From contig CM024760.1 in assembly GCA_014218235.1 (NCBI GenBank), positions 73,705,244 through 73,769,243 on the forward strand: a DNA stretch of 64,000 bases. The letters are read 5' to 3'. Positions 1 to 11,249 of the stretch are shown here, in pieces. Every line of letters begins with the position of its first letter. Position 1 is the stretch's first letter. Below the pieces are notes generated by a model. It was not told where the DNA came from, searched no databases, and saw nothing but the letters and a program-made list of their open reading frames with translations. A program made the translations under genes and the position numbers. This stretch comes from Colocasia esculenta (Eukaryota > Streptophyta > Magnoliopsida > Alismatales > Araceae).

Positions 1-733
1 AGAAGAGAATCAGGGGGGCTCGGTTGAAGAACCGGGGAGAACCCTCCGATGCCTAAGTTAGAGATGGATTCAAAGGCTGGAAGAAGAGAAGGTTCAGTAT
101 TGCGCAAGAGAGGTGCGTTGGATTGCGTACCTCTGTAGGGACTGAGGCTTACCGATTGATGCCTTTTATAGGCAGAAGTGACGAGGGAGAGGACGGAACG
201 TCCCTGATCACTGCCGCAAAGGGCGCGCCCATTAGCATCCTCAGCGGGGGAGTACGCGTTGAGGCGCTCTACAGTTAATGCATCACTTGATCGTGGGGCG
301 CGAGTGGTGTAGCCGTTATAACTGTCGTGAGGGGATGAAAGGCCGATTGGATTCTCCTGGGCGGAAGGTACCGAGCAGGTAGCCTGCTCGGTGAGCAGAC
401 TGCTGCGCTAGTAGAGCCCGCTGCTCGGCGCCTGGTGCTCGGAGGCATGGCTTGCTGCCAGATGCCTGATGCAAGGAAGTGTTGTCTGTTCCGAAGAGGT
501 TTTCGGCACAGCCGAGCAGACCCTGCTCGGAAGGAAGGGCCTTGGTCGAACAGGCTATGAGGTACCCAGAGGCGGCTCTGGGTCTCGCTGGTCCCGAAGC
601 AGGACAGGACTCGGGACCTTGAAGCTATTCTTGAAAAGACGTGGCGCCTTGCGGGAGGGCCATGTCTGCCTGCTGAATTGGGCTGGGCCATGATGGGCCC
701 AGCGCACGATGGTGGCTAGAAATAGCACACACA
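1..733 (-). repeat. 3' LTR of the Tat element (partial)
   Basis: It matches 35002-35718 along its length with small indels. The window begins roughly 95 bp inside the LTR. The inner end is CA at 732-733 on the plus strand, followed by a polypurine tract on the minus strand. It contains a TATA box and the CTTAGGCATCGGAGGG-type motif (47-62 region, minus strand) seen in other Tat LTRs. Confidence 0.85.
161..170 (-). promoter_or_regulatory. LTR TATA box (3' LTR copy)
   Basis: The minus strand reads TATAAAAGGC. The same motif sits at the equivalent place in the 5' LTR, which supports it as the LTR core promoter. Confidence 0.6.
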
Positions 734-745
734 CTTGCCCCCCAC
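734..745 (-). other. Polypurine tract of the Tat element
   Basis: The minus strand reads GTGGGGGGCAAG immediately before the 3' LTR start TGTGTG. This is the expected place and composition for the plus-strand primer of reverse transcription. Confidence 0.65.
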
Positions 746-1145
746 GCCACGAGAGTGAGCTCGGGAAACGGGACACTCGAGGGCGAAGGCCTGCTCGAAT
801 GTCACTTTTTGTCTTAAAATGCGATGGGGACCTCGGACATGCAAACGACGGCTAACGCTGACGCTTCGTACCATTTCCTCGAAAGCGGGGAGAGCCCATG
901 ATGAGGGGGTATCGTGGCGAGTTGGGTGTTCTGCGTGATACACCTGAAACGTCACCCGGAGGAGTGACGCCATCCACAGGTCTTAGGGTTTCGTGCCCTC
1001 TCTTCTTATAAGGAAAAGGAGGGACGACAGCGGGAAGCCACGCATTGCGAAAAACACCTTGTGAAGAGCTCGCCTACCCTTCAATCTCTCCGTCTTTCTT
1101 CGCCTTCATACGGTCGCAGTTCTTGCTTCGCCGTCCTCGTCTCCA
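746..1145. other. Tat 3' region without an ORF; possible antisense-ORF leader
   Basis: No gene is seen here. A TATA-like TTATAAGG at 1006-1013 on the plus strand, followed by a pyrimidine-rich leader (about 1076-1103), could drive the antisense ORF that starts at 1146. That role is inference from position only. Confidence 0.3.
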
Positions 1146-3650
1146 ATGATGTCGCAGAAGGGAAAGGCTGTGGCCAGTGCCGGCGGAAGTGGTGAAGCAC
1201 CGGAAGGACCCCAGCGGACGAAGTACCGCTTCTTCGAGGTCTTCGCGAGTGATACCGCATCGGGCCAGAGTACGACATCGTCCTCGCGAAGGAGGAGGAG
1301 CCTTACTGGCTAAGAGCCCAGATGCATCGCAATGTCACGACATTCTGAGGCAAGGTTCCGGCTGCATTGCCGGCGGTGGCGAGAGAGCTGCTCAACGCAG
1401 GGGGATAGCCCCATTCAACTGGCACCAAACTTTGGAGGACGATATGTGTTTTCTGCATATCGGCAAGGTACGCAACATCGAACCCACACAAAACCTCTTC
1501 CGGAGCCAGTTATCTTGACGGCGTCGCCGGGGACGAGCGGAGTGTGTAATACACCAAGCACCGGCCAGACCGGATGAGGATAGAGTTCTCCCCCCTGTTC
1601 TCCAGTCACAAGGGATGGACGCACCGGATACTCTTCATCGCGCGCAACACGGGGGCGCCAGAATGGGGGTTCCCTACGCGGGTAAAGGAACCACGTATAA
1701 AGACATATACCCCTCATGAGGAAGGAAGAGGTGGCGCTTGCTGAGCGCCTCAGCAGATCTTCGTGAGAAGGCGGAGGAATACATCACGGAGGCCCACTGG
1801 TGCAGCACAAACTCAGCCGAGGATGGAGTAAGTGACTTTTGGCCCCTCTTTCCTTCTTCAGCTTTTTGGTAGTCGCCCTTACTGACCTTTTCTTTTTATG
1901 CAGCTTCTGAGAGCTGGAGGCCAGCATGGATACGGAGGATAGGCCTCTACACTGAACAAATTACCGTCAAGCGTATGTGGCGGTAATAGGTGAGGAGTCC
2001 TCCTGCTGCCGCCAAGAGCCGTCCTGCTGAGGTGCAGGGCGCTGTGGGTTCGCGGGTCTCCACAAAGGGGCCCGAGAAGATTCGTTTGAAGAAGAAGGCC
2101 GCGGCAAGGGTGGCCAGGAGGGCGATAATTCGTCCTTTGCCCGAGCAGCAGCCGGTTGAGGATGAGGCTGAAGGAGAGGTAGCGAGGAGCCAACATCAAG
2201 CCAGGAAAAGACGGAGGCTGGTGAAAGCTGTGCAACTGCGGACTGCTCCAGAGGTCGAGGAGGACGAGGAAGAAGAAGACGCCGAGCCGCTGGTGGAGCG
2301 GAAGAGGCGGAGGACCGCAGAAACGCCATTGCAGGGGACATCCCAGGTCCTTCCCCTGCCTCGCCCCGGGGCCACTCTCAAGATGGCGGCCGATCTTGGG
2401 CTTTTGTACAGAGCTCGGCATCAGAGAGCTCAGATGGGGAGCAGGCAAGAGCACCGGGCCCCAAGGCCCCGTCGAGTGGCGTTTTGAAGAAATATCCCCT
2501 GTGGGGGTCTTGAACACCGGAGGAGCTGGTTGCGACATCATCGTAATCGAGGACGCCGTGCCAAGGACTGATACGGTGCTAGTAACCGAAGAGATGGTGG
2601 CTCCTATGACGCAATCCTCCGTTCCCAGAGGCGAAGAGGTGGTTTCCACAACGGGAGCCGCCGAGGAGGTTGCTTCAGCCACGGGGATGGTCCTGCCCCC
2701 CATGCCCCCCACCGAAGTGGCTGCGGAAGTAGGGGAACACGCACCTGCTGAGGTGCCTTCTAGTGATGAAGAAGCAACCACAACCGAGGAGGTAGGGCAT
2801 GGGGAGAGAGCAGCTGCTGGTAGCATTGACAATGCTGCGGAAGAGCGGGCCGAAGACTCTGGTGATGACCGGAGGCCACTCGGTGAAGTGCTGAGGAGAA
2901 AGCTTCCCAAGATTCCCTCGGCCACGGCTCTGGAGGCGACGCTCTATCGCCTCAAGGAAAGTGCACCAAGGGATCTTCCGCCGAGCCCTTCCGCTTCTCA
3001 CCTCGAGCAAGTAGCGCGGAGCCAAGATCTGACGCCCGAGCATACTCCGGAGGTGTCAGGCGAGGGCGAGGCTTGTCCAGAAAGCCGCGCAGAAGATGAC
3101 GCCGTCGATGACGTCGACTTGGGGGCTCTTATGGACAGAGTCGCTGAATCTCTGGAGGTGTTGAGGGCTTTAGCTACCCGGGAAAAAAATCAAAAGCATC
3201 TGTGGGAAGCACAGATTGCTTCTGCGAGGGCATGACCGCACAGCACAAGGCTCGCGAGGCAGAGTTGCAGGACGAGGTGAAGACCTCAAGGCCGCACTTC
3301 GGACTTCCGAGCTCACTTAGCCCTTGCGCGGGGCTGAGAAGGAGGCCTTTAGCAAGGTGCTAGCAGACGCCAAATCTGAGCCATTTCCGCGTACAAGGCT
3401 GGGCTGGATTTCCGAGAATACTTAGAGCAGTACGGGGCCCGCTGTTACAAGGTGGGCCTCAAGGCTGGGAAGAAGGACCATGGTGAACATCTTTCTTGGG
3501 TCGAGCGCGCCTGAAAGCCTCGGAGGCCGCTGTGAAGGAGTGCAGCGTCGACCAATGATGCTTGTCTGGACGGGATACAATTTGCACAATTCTATCTGGG
3601 CGGATGCCTCCTTCAGACGATGGTGCCGTCCTTCTAAGCAGGCTCCTTAG
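1146..3650 (+). pseudogene. Antisense ORF (aORF) of the Tat element, decayed
   Basis: It lies between integrase and the 3' LTR and reads opposite to gag-pol, as in other Tat elements. It opens MMSQKGKAV at 1146. A segment near 1590-1690 reads FSSHKGWTHRILFI, resembling the conserved 'KGW..R.F' core of plant Tat antisense ORF proteins. An acidic, Glu/Ser-rich middle follows (open from 2396 to 3235), then a C-terminal stretch with YKAGLDFREYLEQYGAR and VGLKAGKKD near 3390-3475. A 76-bp GT-AG intron is visible at 1828-1903 (gtaagt ... tttatgcag). Several frameshifts break the frame, so no intact protein is made. The function of these proteins is not established. The minus-strand reading frames overlapping it are shadows. 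Confidence 0.7.
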
Positions 3651-4016
3651 CCTTTCTGCTTTAGTTTTCTCTCTTTTTTTTTGCAAAATAGGCCCGTAGA
3701 GGCTTTTTGTAAGCAGTTCTGAGTGCAAATTCCTTTTGATCCTAGTCATGGCTTCGCTTTTTCTACCTTCACTCCCTTATACTTGTTCTATCCTAATCGG
3801 AATTCATTGGTCGTTTAGAGGGGTTCGCAGTCACCACGCAGGTCATTTGGAACTGCCAAAAGGTTCCGACCTGGGGTGTGTGCGGCACACACTGCTAGGC
3901 AGTATTGCTTTTAATCCTTTTGAGCTAAAAAGCTTTGGACAAGGATGGCCTCGGATACCAGCTCAAGCCGACCTAAAGAATGGGAGGAAGAGAAGTAGGA
4001 TGCCGAACAGAAGGCT
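3651..4016. other. Spacer between the Tat antisense ORF and the end of pol
   Basis: No coding signal, repeat or RNA gene is recognised. It presumably contains the convergent 3' ends of the sense and antisense transcripts. Confidence 0.3.
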
Positions 4017-5834
4017 TCATAAATAGTAAGCCTTCAAATTGGATACATGCCAGGTTCTGGGTATAGCCCCGCCACTAGGAGTAGTTAGCTTGTAAGAGCC
4101 TTTCCAAGGACCTGGGTGACCTGATATGGTCCTTCCCATTTGGGGGCAAGTTTGCCGACTGCCCTTCGGGGATCCGATGCCGAGCAACGGCGAAGAAAAC
4201 CAGGTCCCCTTCGAAGAAGCGCCTTTCCCGAACTCGGGAGTTATAATATTGTGCAAGTCGCTGTTGGTAGGAGACTAGTCTGATGCTGGGTCACTCTAGC
4301 GTTCGCCAAGCATGTCTGAGTTTTCCTAAGCGCGCGATTATTGGCGGCTCGTCGAAGTGAGTTGTCCGGAGAGTGGGGACAGCCACTTCCAAAGGTACAA
4401 CGGCCTCTGTGCCATAGGCCAAATGGAAAGGGGTCTCCCCAGTGGCTACCCGAGCAGTCATTCGGTGGCACCACAATACATTAGGGAGCTCGTCAATCAT
4501 GAGCTACCAGCAGCTTCAACTCTCGTGCGGATCCCGTGCAGCAACGTACAGTTGGTGTTTTCGAACAGACCGTTTGCTGAGGATGTGCCACGGAGGTGAA
4601 GTGGTTGTAGATGCCAAGTTCGGCGCACTTCTGCTTGAAGAAGGTGCTATCGAACTGCTTCCCGTTGTCGGAGGTAATCACTCTTGGGATGCCAAACCTG
4701 CAGAGGATGTTCTTCCAGACAAACTCCACGCGGCTTTTGTTCGGTGATTGTGGTAACGGGTCTTCTTCGACCCACTTGGTGAAGTAGTCGATGGCCACGA
4801 ACAAAAACTTCCCAACCCTGGGCCTCTGGGAAGGGAACCAGAATATCAATGCCCCACCTAGCGAAAGGACGAGGCTCAAATATGTTTGAAGTTGCTCGAC
4901 AGGTTGCTTAATGAGCTGCCCAAACTTCTGGCATTCCGGCACCTTCTGACAAAGACATACAGTTCTTTTGCAGAGGGGCCACCAGAATCCTGCTCGGATA
5001 ATGCTGTGTGCCTGCGTTCTGCCCCCCAAGTGGCTTCCGCACCAATCCCTCGTGAACCTCTTCGATAGCCGAAGGGCCTCTTCAGGGCTGAGACACCGTA
5101 AGAGGGGTCTTGAAAGGGACCGTCGGTAAAACTTGCCTTCAATGAGGGTGAAACGCTGAGAACGCAGTCGGATCTTCCGTGCTTCGCCCTGCTCAGGCAG
5201 GGGGAAGCTCGCCTCGAAGTAGTAGGCCAGGAAAGGGTCCGTCCAGTTCGGAACTGGGGGGTCGGACCCAATGGCTGCTACATCCACTTCGCGTGCTCGG
5301 TGCAGCGATTCTTCAATGAATATGGAGCGAGAAGGGGCGATGTCACTTGAAGAGCCAGCTTGGCAAGTGCATCGGCTCGCGCATTTTGCTCCCCGTGGAA
5401 CGTGTATGACTTCGAAGTAGAGGAGGCCTTCTGCTCGGCTCTTGACCTATTGAAGGTAGGGGCCATGCGTGGCTCCCTTGCCTCGAACTGTCCGCTCACC
5501 TGGCCGGCAACCAATGGGAGTCGTTGAAGGCCCTAAGTCAAAGGGCTCCAAGGTGCCTCGCTATTTGGATTCCGGATAGCAACACTTCGTATTCGGCCAC
5601 ATTGTTGGAGGCCGCAAAGCGAAACCGAAGGGCATATTGGAACTCTAAAGCCTCCGGAGAGGTGAGGACCAGGCCAGCTCCGCTCCCTGTGACACACGAG
5701 GATCATCGACGTAGAGCTCCATGGGGGCTCGTCGGCCAACGGAGGATCCTGTTCGGTAGGGAGAGTACATCCGCGATGAAGTCCGCAATTGCTTGCGCTT
5801 TGATGGCCGTCCTTGGACTGTAGCTGATGTCGAG
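4017..5834 (-). pseudogene. Tat pol 3' half: RNase H and integrase
   Basis: Reading down from 5834, the frame gives the end of the first RNase H (SYSPRTAIKAQAIADFI), then an archaeal-type RNase H (start MELYVDD near 5720; QNARADALAKLA near 5370), and then integrase. Integrase shows the core FVAIDYFTKWVE, the second-acid region ITSDNGKQFDS near 4690, and the Tat C-terminus (LAPKWEGPY-type, ending HVSNLKAYYL and a stop at 4017-4019). Residues are well conserved, but the frame shifts several times, for example near 5275, 4500 and 4250. In the integrase zinc finger the cysteine pair reads CQKVPECQKFG, a plausible variant. It is the downstream half of the gag-pol at 31940-34872. Confidence 0.8.
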
Positions 5835-5835
5835 T

Positions 5836-7927
5836 TGTTGTCCCGCAAGATTTGCAGAGCGATCCTCAAATGTTCCTCGTGCTCTTCTTTGGTCTTGAGT
5901 ATATGAGATATCATCAATGAATACCACGCACAAACTTGTCGAGGTAGGGCTGGTAGATGATGTCATTAAACAAAAGTTGCAGGAGCGTTGGTTAGTCCAA
6001 AAGGCATGACTACAAATCATAATGACCGTACCTGCTCCTGAAAGCTGTCTTGTAAATATCTGCATCTTGAATCCTCATCTGATGATATCCCGATCTAAGG
6101 TCAATCTTAGAAAATATTTAGCTCCTGATATGATCAAATAATTCATCGACACGCGGCAGGGGGTACTTGTTCTTGATAGTGAGACTGTTCAACTACCTGT
6201 AATCGATGCATAACCTCATAGATCTGTCCTTCTTCTTGAAAACAACACTGGTGCTCCCAAGGAGAAGTACTCGGCCCAATAAAACCCTTTTCTAGAAGTT
6301 CCATCAATTGCTCTTTCAACTCTTTCAATTCAGCAGGGGACATCCTATAGGGTGGCGTGAAACCGGTGCAGCTCCAGGTACGAGATCAATTGAGAAATTC
6401 ACATCTCTCCAGGTGGAATGCCTGGTAGCTCATCGGGAAAACATCAAGGTATTCTTGCACTATGTGGATGTCTGATATCTTAACTGCTTTCTTTTCCACT
6501 ATGATGGCGGCAAGAAACGTCATACTCCCTTTCTTATCATGTTCTATGCCTTTATAGCAGAGACGAGGGACAAGTGTCTCTTGTGCCTACGTCCTGTGAA
6601 GGTCAGCTTAGGGAATTCACTAAAAGAAATTTTCCCTCTTCTACAATCCACGATAGCCCCATACGTGGATAGCCAATCGGTTTCTAGAATGACATCGTAA
6701 CCCTCCATGGGCATACAGATCAAGTCAGTTCTTAGATTGAGTTCACCAATCTTAACATCACCAATGGATAATATTTTTCAGTGAGCCTTTTTCCCAAGGG
6801 TGTTGTGACAGGTAATTCAAATGTCATGGATGGGGGTTTTTTATTTAATGTATCAGCAAATGCTTGTGATATGAACGAATGTGTTGCGCCAGTATCAAAC
6901 AAAACAAATGCTGAATGAGAAAAGACCGGTAGTGTACCTTCACAAACTCCACCTTCCTTCCTCGGTGGTCTCTACCTCTTGCAGGGCTTGGAGTCGGCCT
7001 GGCTTCTTTGGTCCCGCAGGACGCTTCTCTCCCTTAGTAATGGGCATTCAGGAATCCGATGCTCTCGGCTCCCACACGAAGGCATGCACCTACCTTCCTC
7101 CAGCATTCTTCTGTCGTGTGACCAAGCTTGTCACAGTGTTTGCATCTGGGCTTGTTGTTCGGAGCAGTAGTGGTGGGGACTTTGGGCTTCCGCTCCTGGC
7201 TTGGCCCGTCAGTGATACTTAACGGCCTTTTCTTGCCATTAGTAGGCTTGCTCGATACTCTGGAAGTTTGCTCTTTCCTGAACATTCTACCCTTGATGCG
7301 CTCAGTGAGTTCAGTCGCATCTTCCAGGCATTGTGCTCTTGACCATCTCTGGGTAGGTCTGAATATCAAATGGTGCCAGCTGTGTAATATTGCCAGTCTA
7401 AGCCCGTTGAGGAATCTCTTCGCCTTCATCCTCTGGGTACTAACCAGATGATTGGCGTAGCGAGCCAATCGAGAGAACTGTGCCTCATATTCAGCAACCG
7501 TCAGGTTTCACTATTTCAGGCCGCGACTCGGCGGCTTTCCTTTCTTGAACTCTTCTGAAAAATATTTGGAGTTGAATTGCTCCTTAAACTCATTCCATGT
7601 AAATTGAGCATCTGCCCGTGTGGCCTCAATGGACTCCCACCACGCACGGGCGTCCCTTTCAAGGGAATGTGGCAAGTAAAAGCTTTCTCCATCTGCGCAT
7701 GGCATAACGCGAAAAATATGCTCAGTCTCCTTGAGCCAGTTCTCGGCTCATCAGGGTCTGTGGTACCGCTGAATCAAGTCGGGTTCAAGTTACGGAAGTT
7801 TCGGTGCAATTCACTAGTCCTCGGTTGTTGTTGTTGTTATTGTTTGCCCAGCAGCCTGAAGTAAAGCTTGAGGAAGCTGCTGGATAGTCTGCTGCATGTC
7901 ACGGAGTTGAGCACGCTCCGCTGCCAT
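5836..7927 (-). pseudogene. Copy A gag-protease-RT fragment
   Basis: Gag would start at the ATG at 7927, as in copy B. Recognisable parts are the capsid-like region around 7700-7034 (ERDARAWWESIEATRA, FNSKYFSE), one zinc knuckle CKHCDKLGHTTEEC, a protease segment around 6900-6600 and the RT entry MSPAELKELKEQLMELLEKGF at 6343. RT continues to the YxDD-equivalent FIDDI near 5910. The frame is broken many times. The second zinc knuckle is lost (CLRVGAESIG in place of a CxxC start), unlike copy B where both are intact. It is close to 27057-28654 in sequence but, unlike that copy, keeps the RT start. Confidence 0.75.
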
Positions 7928-8111
7928 AGTTGATGTTTAAGTTCCTTCAAAAGAGAATTTAAAATGTAAGTCGTTGGGTTTGCACTAAGTTTGTGCGTGT
8001 GGTGTTCCTTTTATCTTATACCCACGGTTCTACCCATCTCACATAGGTATGGAATTGACCCTAAGTCAAGGCAGGTCAAACCTAGATCATCCTATACTTA
8101 GAATAACCTAG

Positions 8112-8123
8112 GTTCTGATACCA
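8112..8123 (-). other. Primer-binding site of copy A
   Basis: The minus strand reads TGGTATCAGAAC, one change from the initiator-Met tRNA 3' complement TGGTATCAGAGC. It lies 6 bp from the LTR end. Confidence 0.65.
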
Positions 8124-8129
8124 CAAAAC

Positions 8130-11100
8130 TGTAACGCCCGACGCGGAATATCGGAGCGGGATTACGTTATTAAATAGTATAGAGCGAGAAAATAAATACA
8201 AACCATTACACAATGGAATAATACCAAACAACCTCATATCTCATTAATGATCCAACAATCTATTACATTCACTAATAACTCATCATCCTCATAAATGACT
8301 AATACATCAACGTATCAGAGCCAAAACTAGGGCGCAGAGTACTTTATCAAAATCAAACTATTACATTATGACTAACTGACTCACTAACTCATAACTATAC
8401 TAACAGACTACTACTAGATAGCACTGGTTGCTGAAATGGTCACTCCTGAGCATCTCCCTCAGTCCGTCCTCGTAGTGTGGTCGTCTCCATCTGACTCACC
8501 TGAACACATTAATAAATACGCAGGATGAGCGAATAACGCCCAGTAGGACTTAATATCTCATGAACACAAGCATGCTTTAAATAGTTAATGTCTTAATGGC
8601 AGGTTAACTATAGAGTAAAGTCATGCAGAGCATGTCACGATAACGAGAGAACAATTGCAACTGGCACAGGGAAAATAGTACAATGAGAACGATAATAGAA
8701 TGGCCATGTAACGATATAACATGTAATTGCACAATAGTGCACTAGTAACGATCACGCTTGCACTTGTAGAGATAGCACTTTGATTTTAAGATTAATCTAG
8801 ATAGTAAATTGGCGCTGGATGCATGCCGTAAAACATCCTATGATCATTTTAACTCCCATGGGCTGGCACTTTTCGGGCGCTCCTCCCAGGACCTGATCGG
8901 GCCCTATTGCGCTGGCATTAGTCATTTCTTTATCTTAGACAATCACACGAATGGCCAATAGAGTACCAAGATAGATAAGAGAGTACTAGACGAGATAGAT
9001 GAGAGTGTAGAGAGAACGTGAACAGATAAGGAGATATAGATAGTAGATGAGATAGGGACAATTTCGTAAAACGACGATAAACACACGATAGTAACGGTTG
9101 CACGGCACTAGGTCGAGTACCGGCAGTCTGGTAGAAGTCACATCCGCCCCTTAGCCGTGTTGTGTACACGGTTAGGTGTCCGGCGTGAACCCAAGATAAG
9201 AAGGAATACACTAAGGTTTGGATCGTACTGATCCCTAAGAGTGTAACGGGTTTTGGGTACAACCAGCTCGTTGACTAAGGACGTGCGCCAAAGCCAAGAA
9301 GACTTATGGAGGTCTTGACAAGGAGTCCCTGGTCCAGTCGAGAGTATTCCGGTGGAGAGGTGGTCCAAGTCAAGGGAAAAGTGTGTAGAAAACGGGTCCG
9401 TCGTGCCTCGAGTGCTCGAAGGCCGAGGGAAACCAGTGACGGTAAATAAAATGCGCGAGTAAAAACGGAAACATTGTATTTAACAAAATAGGGTAATTTA
9501 GTCATTTATTTCAATAATTTACCGAATACATTATTGCATAATTTATCAGGGTGAAATGTCATTTAATATGTTGTGTGTGTGTAAGTGTAAAGAAATCTGA
9601 GGATATGACCAGTCGTGCAAATGTCATTTTAAATAATTAAATGTATATCATTAATGCCATTTATTAATTTACCAAGCCGAATTAACTATAACATGAGTTA
9701 ATCATGGCTAATTAAATGGTATATAACTTAAACAACAGGGCATATGCACAATTTTCAATTTTGGCCGATTTCTTGAAAACGCGACGGACTCACCCGTCGC
9801 GGTTCAAGTCGCGACGGGGCGGTCGGGCGCGACACGGGGCCTGGCTGGTCTGGCCCTCCGGTGAATCGCGGCGGCTCGTGCCGCCGCGTTCTTGACGCGA
9901 CGTCAATGGCCGGCGCGACCCCACTGTTATCGCGGCGGGTCGCGCCGTCGCGATAATAGGTGGGCTTGCTCTTTTTCCCTTTTTCCCAGGGCTAGCCCTC
10001 TGTGATACATGGACGTTCTAAATTACATATAAAATAGAACGGTGATCCAAAAAACCGAAACTAGTTTTAAACGAAAGTAAACATGTATATCTATCAACAT
10101 ACATGATTAATTTGAAAATAAACAAAGTTTAGATATGCATTGATCAGGTTACTTTTCGGTGACCTAAACAGGCGCAGTCAGGGTTCAATGAATTAATTAG
10201 AAATGTATACATGATGACAAATTATGAAACCAAGGGCGTCAAAAGCTTACAGGATTTAGTATTTATGATAATTTTCATGATCTGAAGTCAAGCATAAACG
10301 AGGATCACAAACAAACATGAAGGGTCGGGTGCATGTATCTGACAGATTCAAAGAATTAATTCTCCCTCATGGGAGATCAAAATAGAACGAAACCAAGGGC
10401 GTTTGAAAAGCTATTGCACTGTAGTATCAATGAGAATTTTCTCATAGCATGGAACAAGTACGTGCGGGGGATTAGAGAAAACATGAGATTCGGGTTCATG
10501 GTAACAACAGGATTTCACGAATTAATTCTCCAAAATAGATGAGTGGAATACAACAAAACGATAGGGCTTTTGAAGAGGTACATGAAGGCTACTTAGGATA
10601 ATTATTTCACGATTTTAGCTTGAGAGATTCCTACCTTTTGGTGTTGACAAGAAAGGCTAGGGTTTGATGACGAAAACGGGAAGAAGAAAGCTCCTTGCTC
10701 CAGCCTTCTCCTCCAAGATCCTTCGTCCAGAACCCTCTCCTTCATCTCCCAAGACTCCAGCCACGTTCTATGGGTGGTAGGGAAGAGATTTGGGTGTATT
10801 ATTTGCTTATTAGAGTCATTTCCATCTTAAACTCCTTCCTCCTATTCAAAATTTCCATATTTCTCTCCCACTTTCTCTTATTTATCCACCTAATATGGCG
10901 GAAGAGCTAATTTCGTGGGTAGGGGGTTAGGGTAAGGTAAGGACTCTTATTAAGATATATATGAGTTATTTAGCATTATCTTAACCCCTTTCCATTTATG
11001 TAATTAATTAAAATCTCATCCCATGATGGGCTTTCCATATTTGGGCCCATTCCATTGGGTTTGGGTTATTAAATAACCCATTAATAATTTAGCTTATTGG

Positions 11101-11198
11101 TATTGTTTTAATTCCCTTTTATTCTAATTAAATTAATTTATCTCATCTATTAAATAATAAATTTTATTTTTCTTGATTTTAAAATTCAAGGTGCTACA
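8130..11198 (-). repeat. LTR shared by B (as 3' LTR) and A (as 5' LTR)
   Basis: It aligns end to end with 28862-31939. The high-coordinate side has the polypurine tract and integrase of B; the low-coordinate side has the primer site and gag of A. It therefore serves as 3' LTR for one copy and 5' LTR for the other. A GC-rich, CpG-rich block (9778-9960) contains repeated gcgacgg/ccgtcgcg motifs and an imperfect palindrome at 9927-9956. Confidence 0.85.
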
Positions 11199-11211
11199 TC
11201 CTCCCCCTCTT
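11199..11211 (-). other. Polypurine tract of element B
   Basis: The minus strand reads AAGAGGGGGAGGA directly before the LTR start TGTAGCACC. Confidence 0.75.
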
Positions 11212-11249
11212 AAAAAGAATTTGGTCCCCAAATTCATAAATCGTAAGAG

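Larger units (their letters stand above)
5836..8129 (-). mobile_element. Gypsy chromovirus copy A, internal region only (truncated)
   Basis: This is the internal region of a second copy of the element-B family. It begins with a primer site beside the shared LTR at 8130 and runs through gag and protease into RT. It ends abruptly at about 5836, just after the RT catalytic FIDD and the helix TKEEHEEHLRIALQILRDN. There it abuts Tat RNase H with no LTR, so its 3' part and 3' LTR were deleted together with part of the Tat element. Confidence 0.75.

Noticed and set aside
1879..2925. A 348-codon minus-strand open frame, Ser/Ala-rich
   Set aside because: It is the complement of the Glu/Ala-rich antisense ORF, has no domain, and arises from GC-rich codon bias on the other strand.
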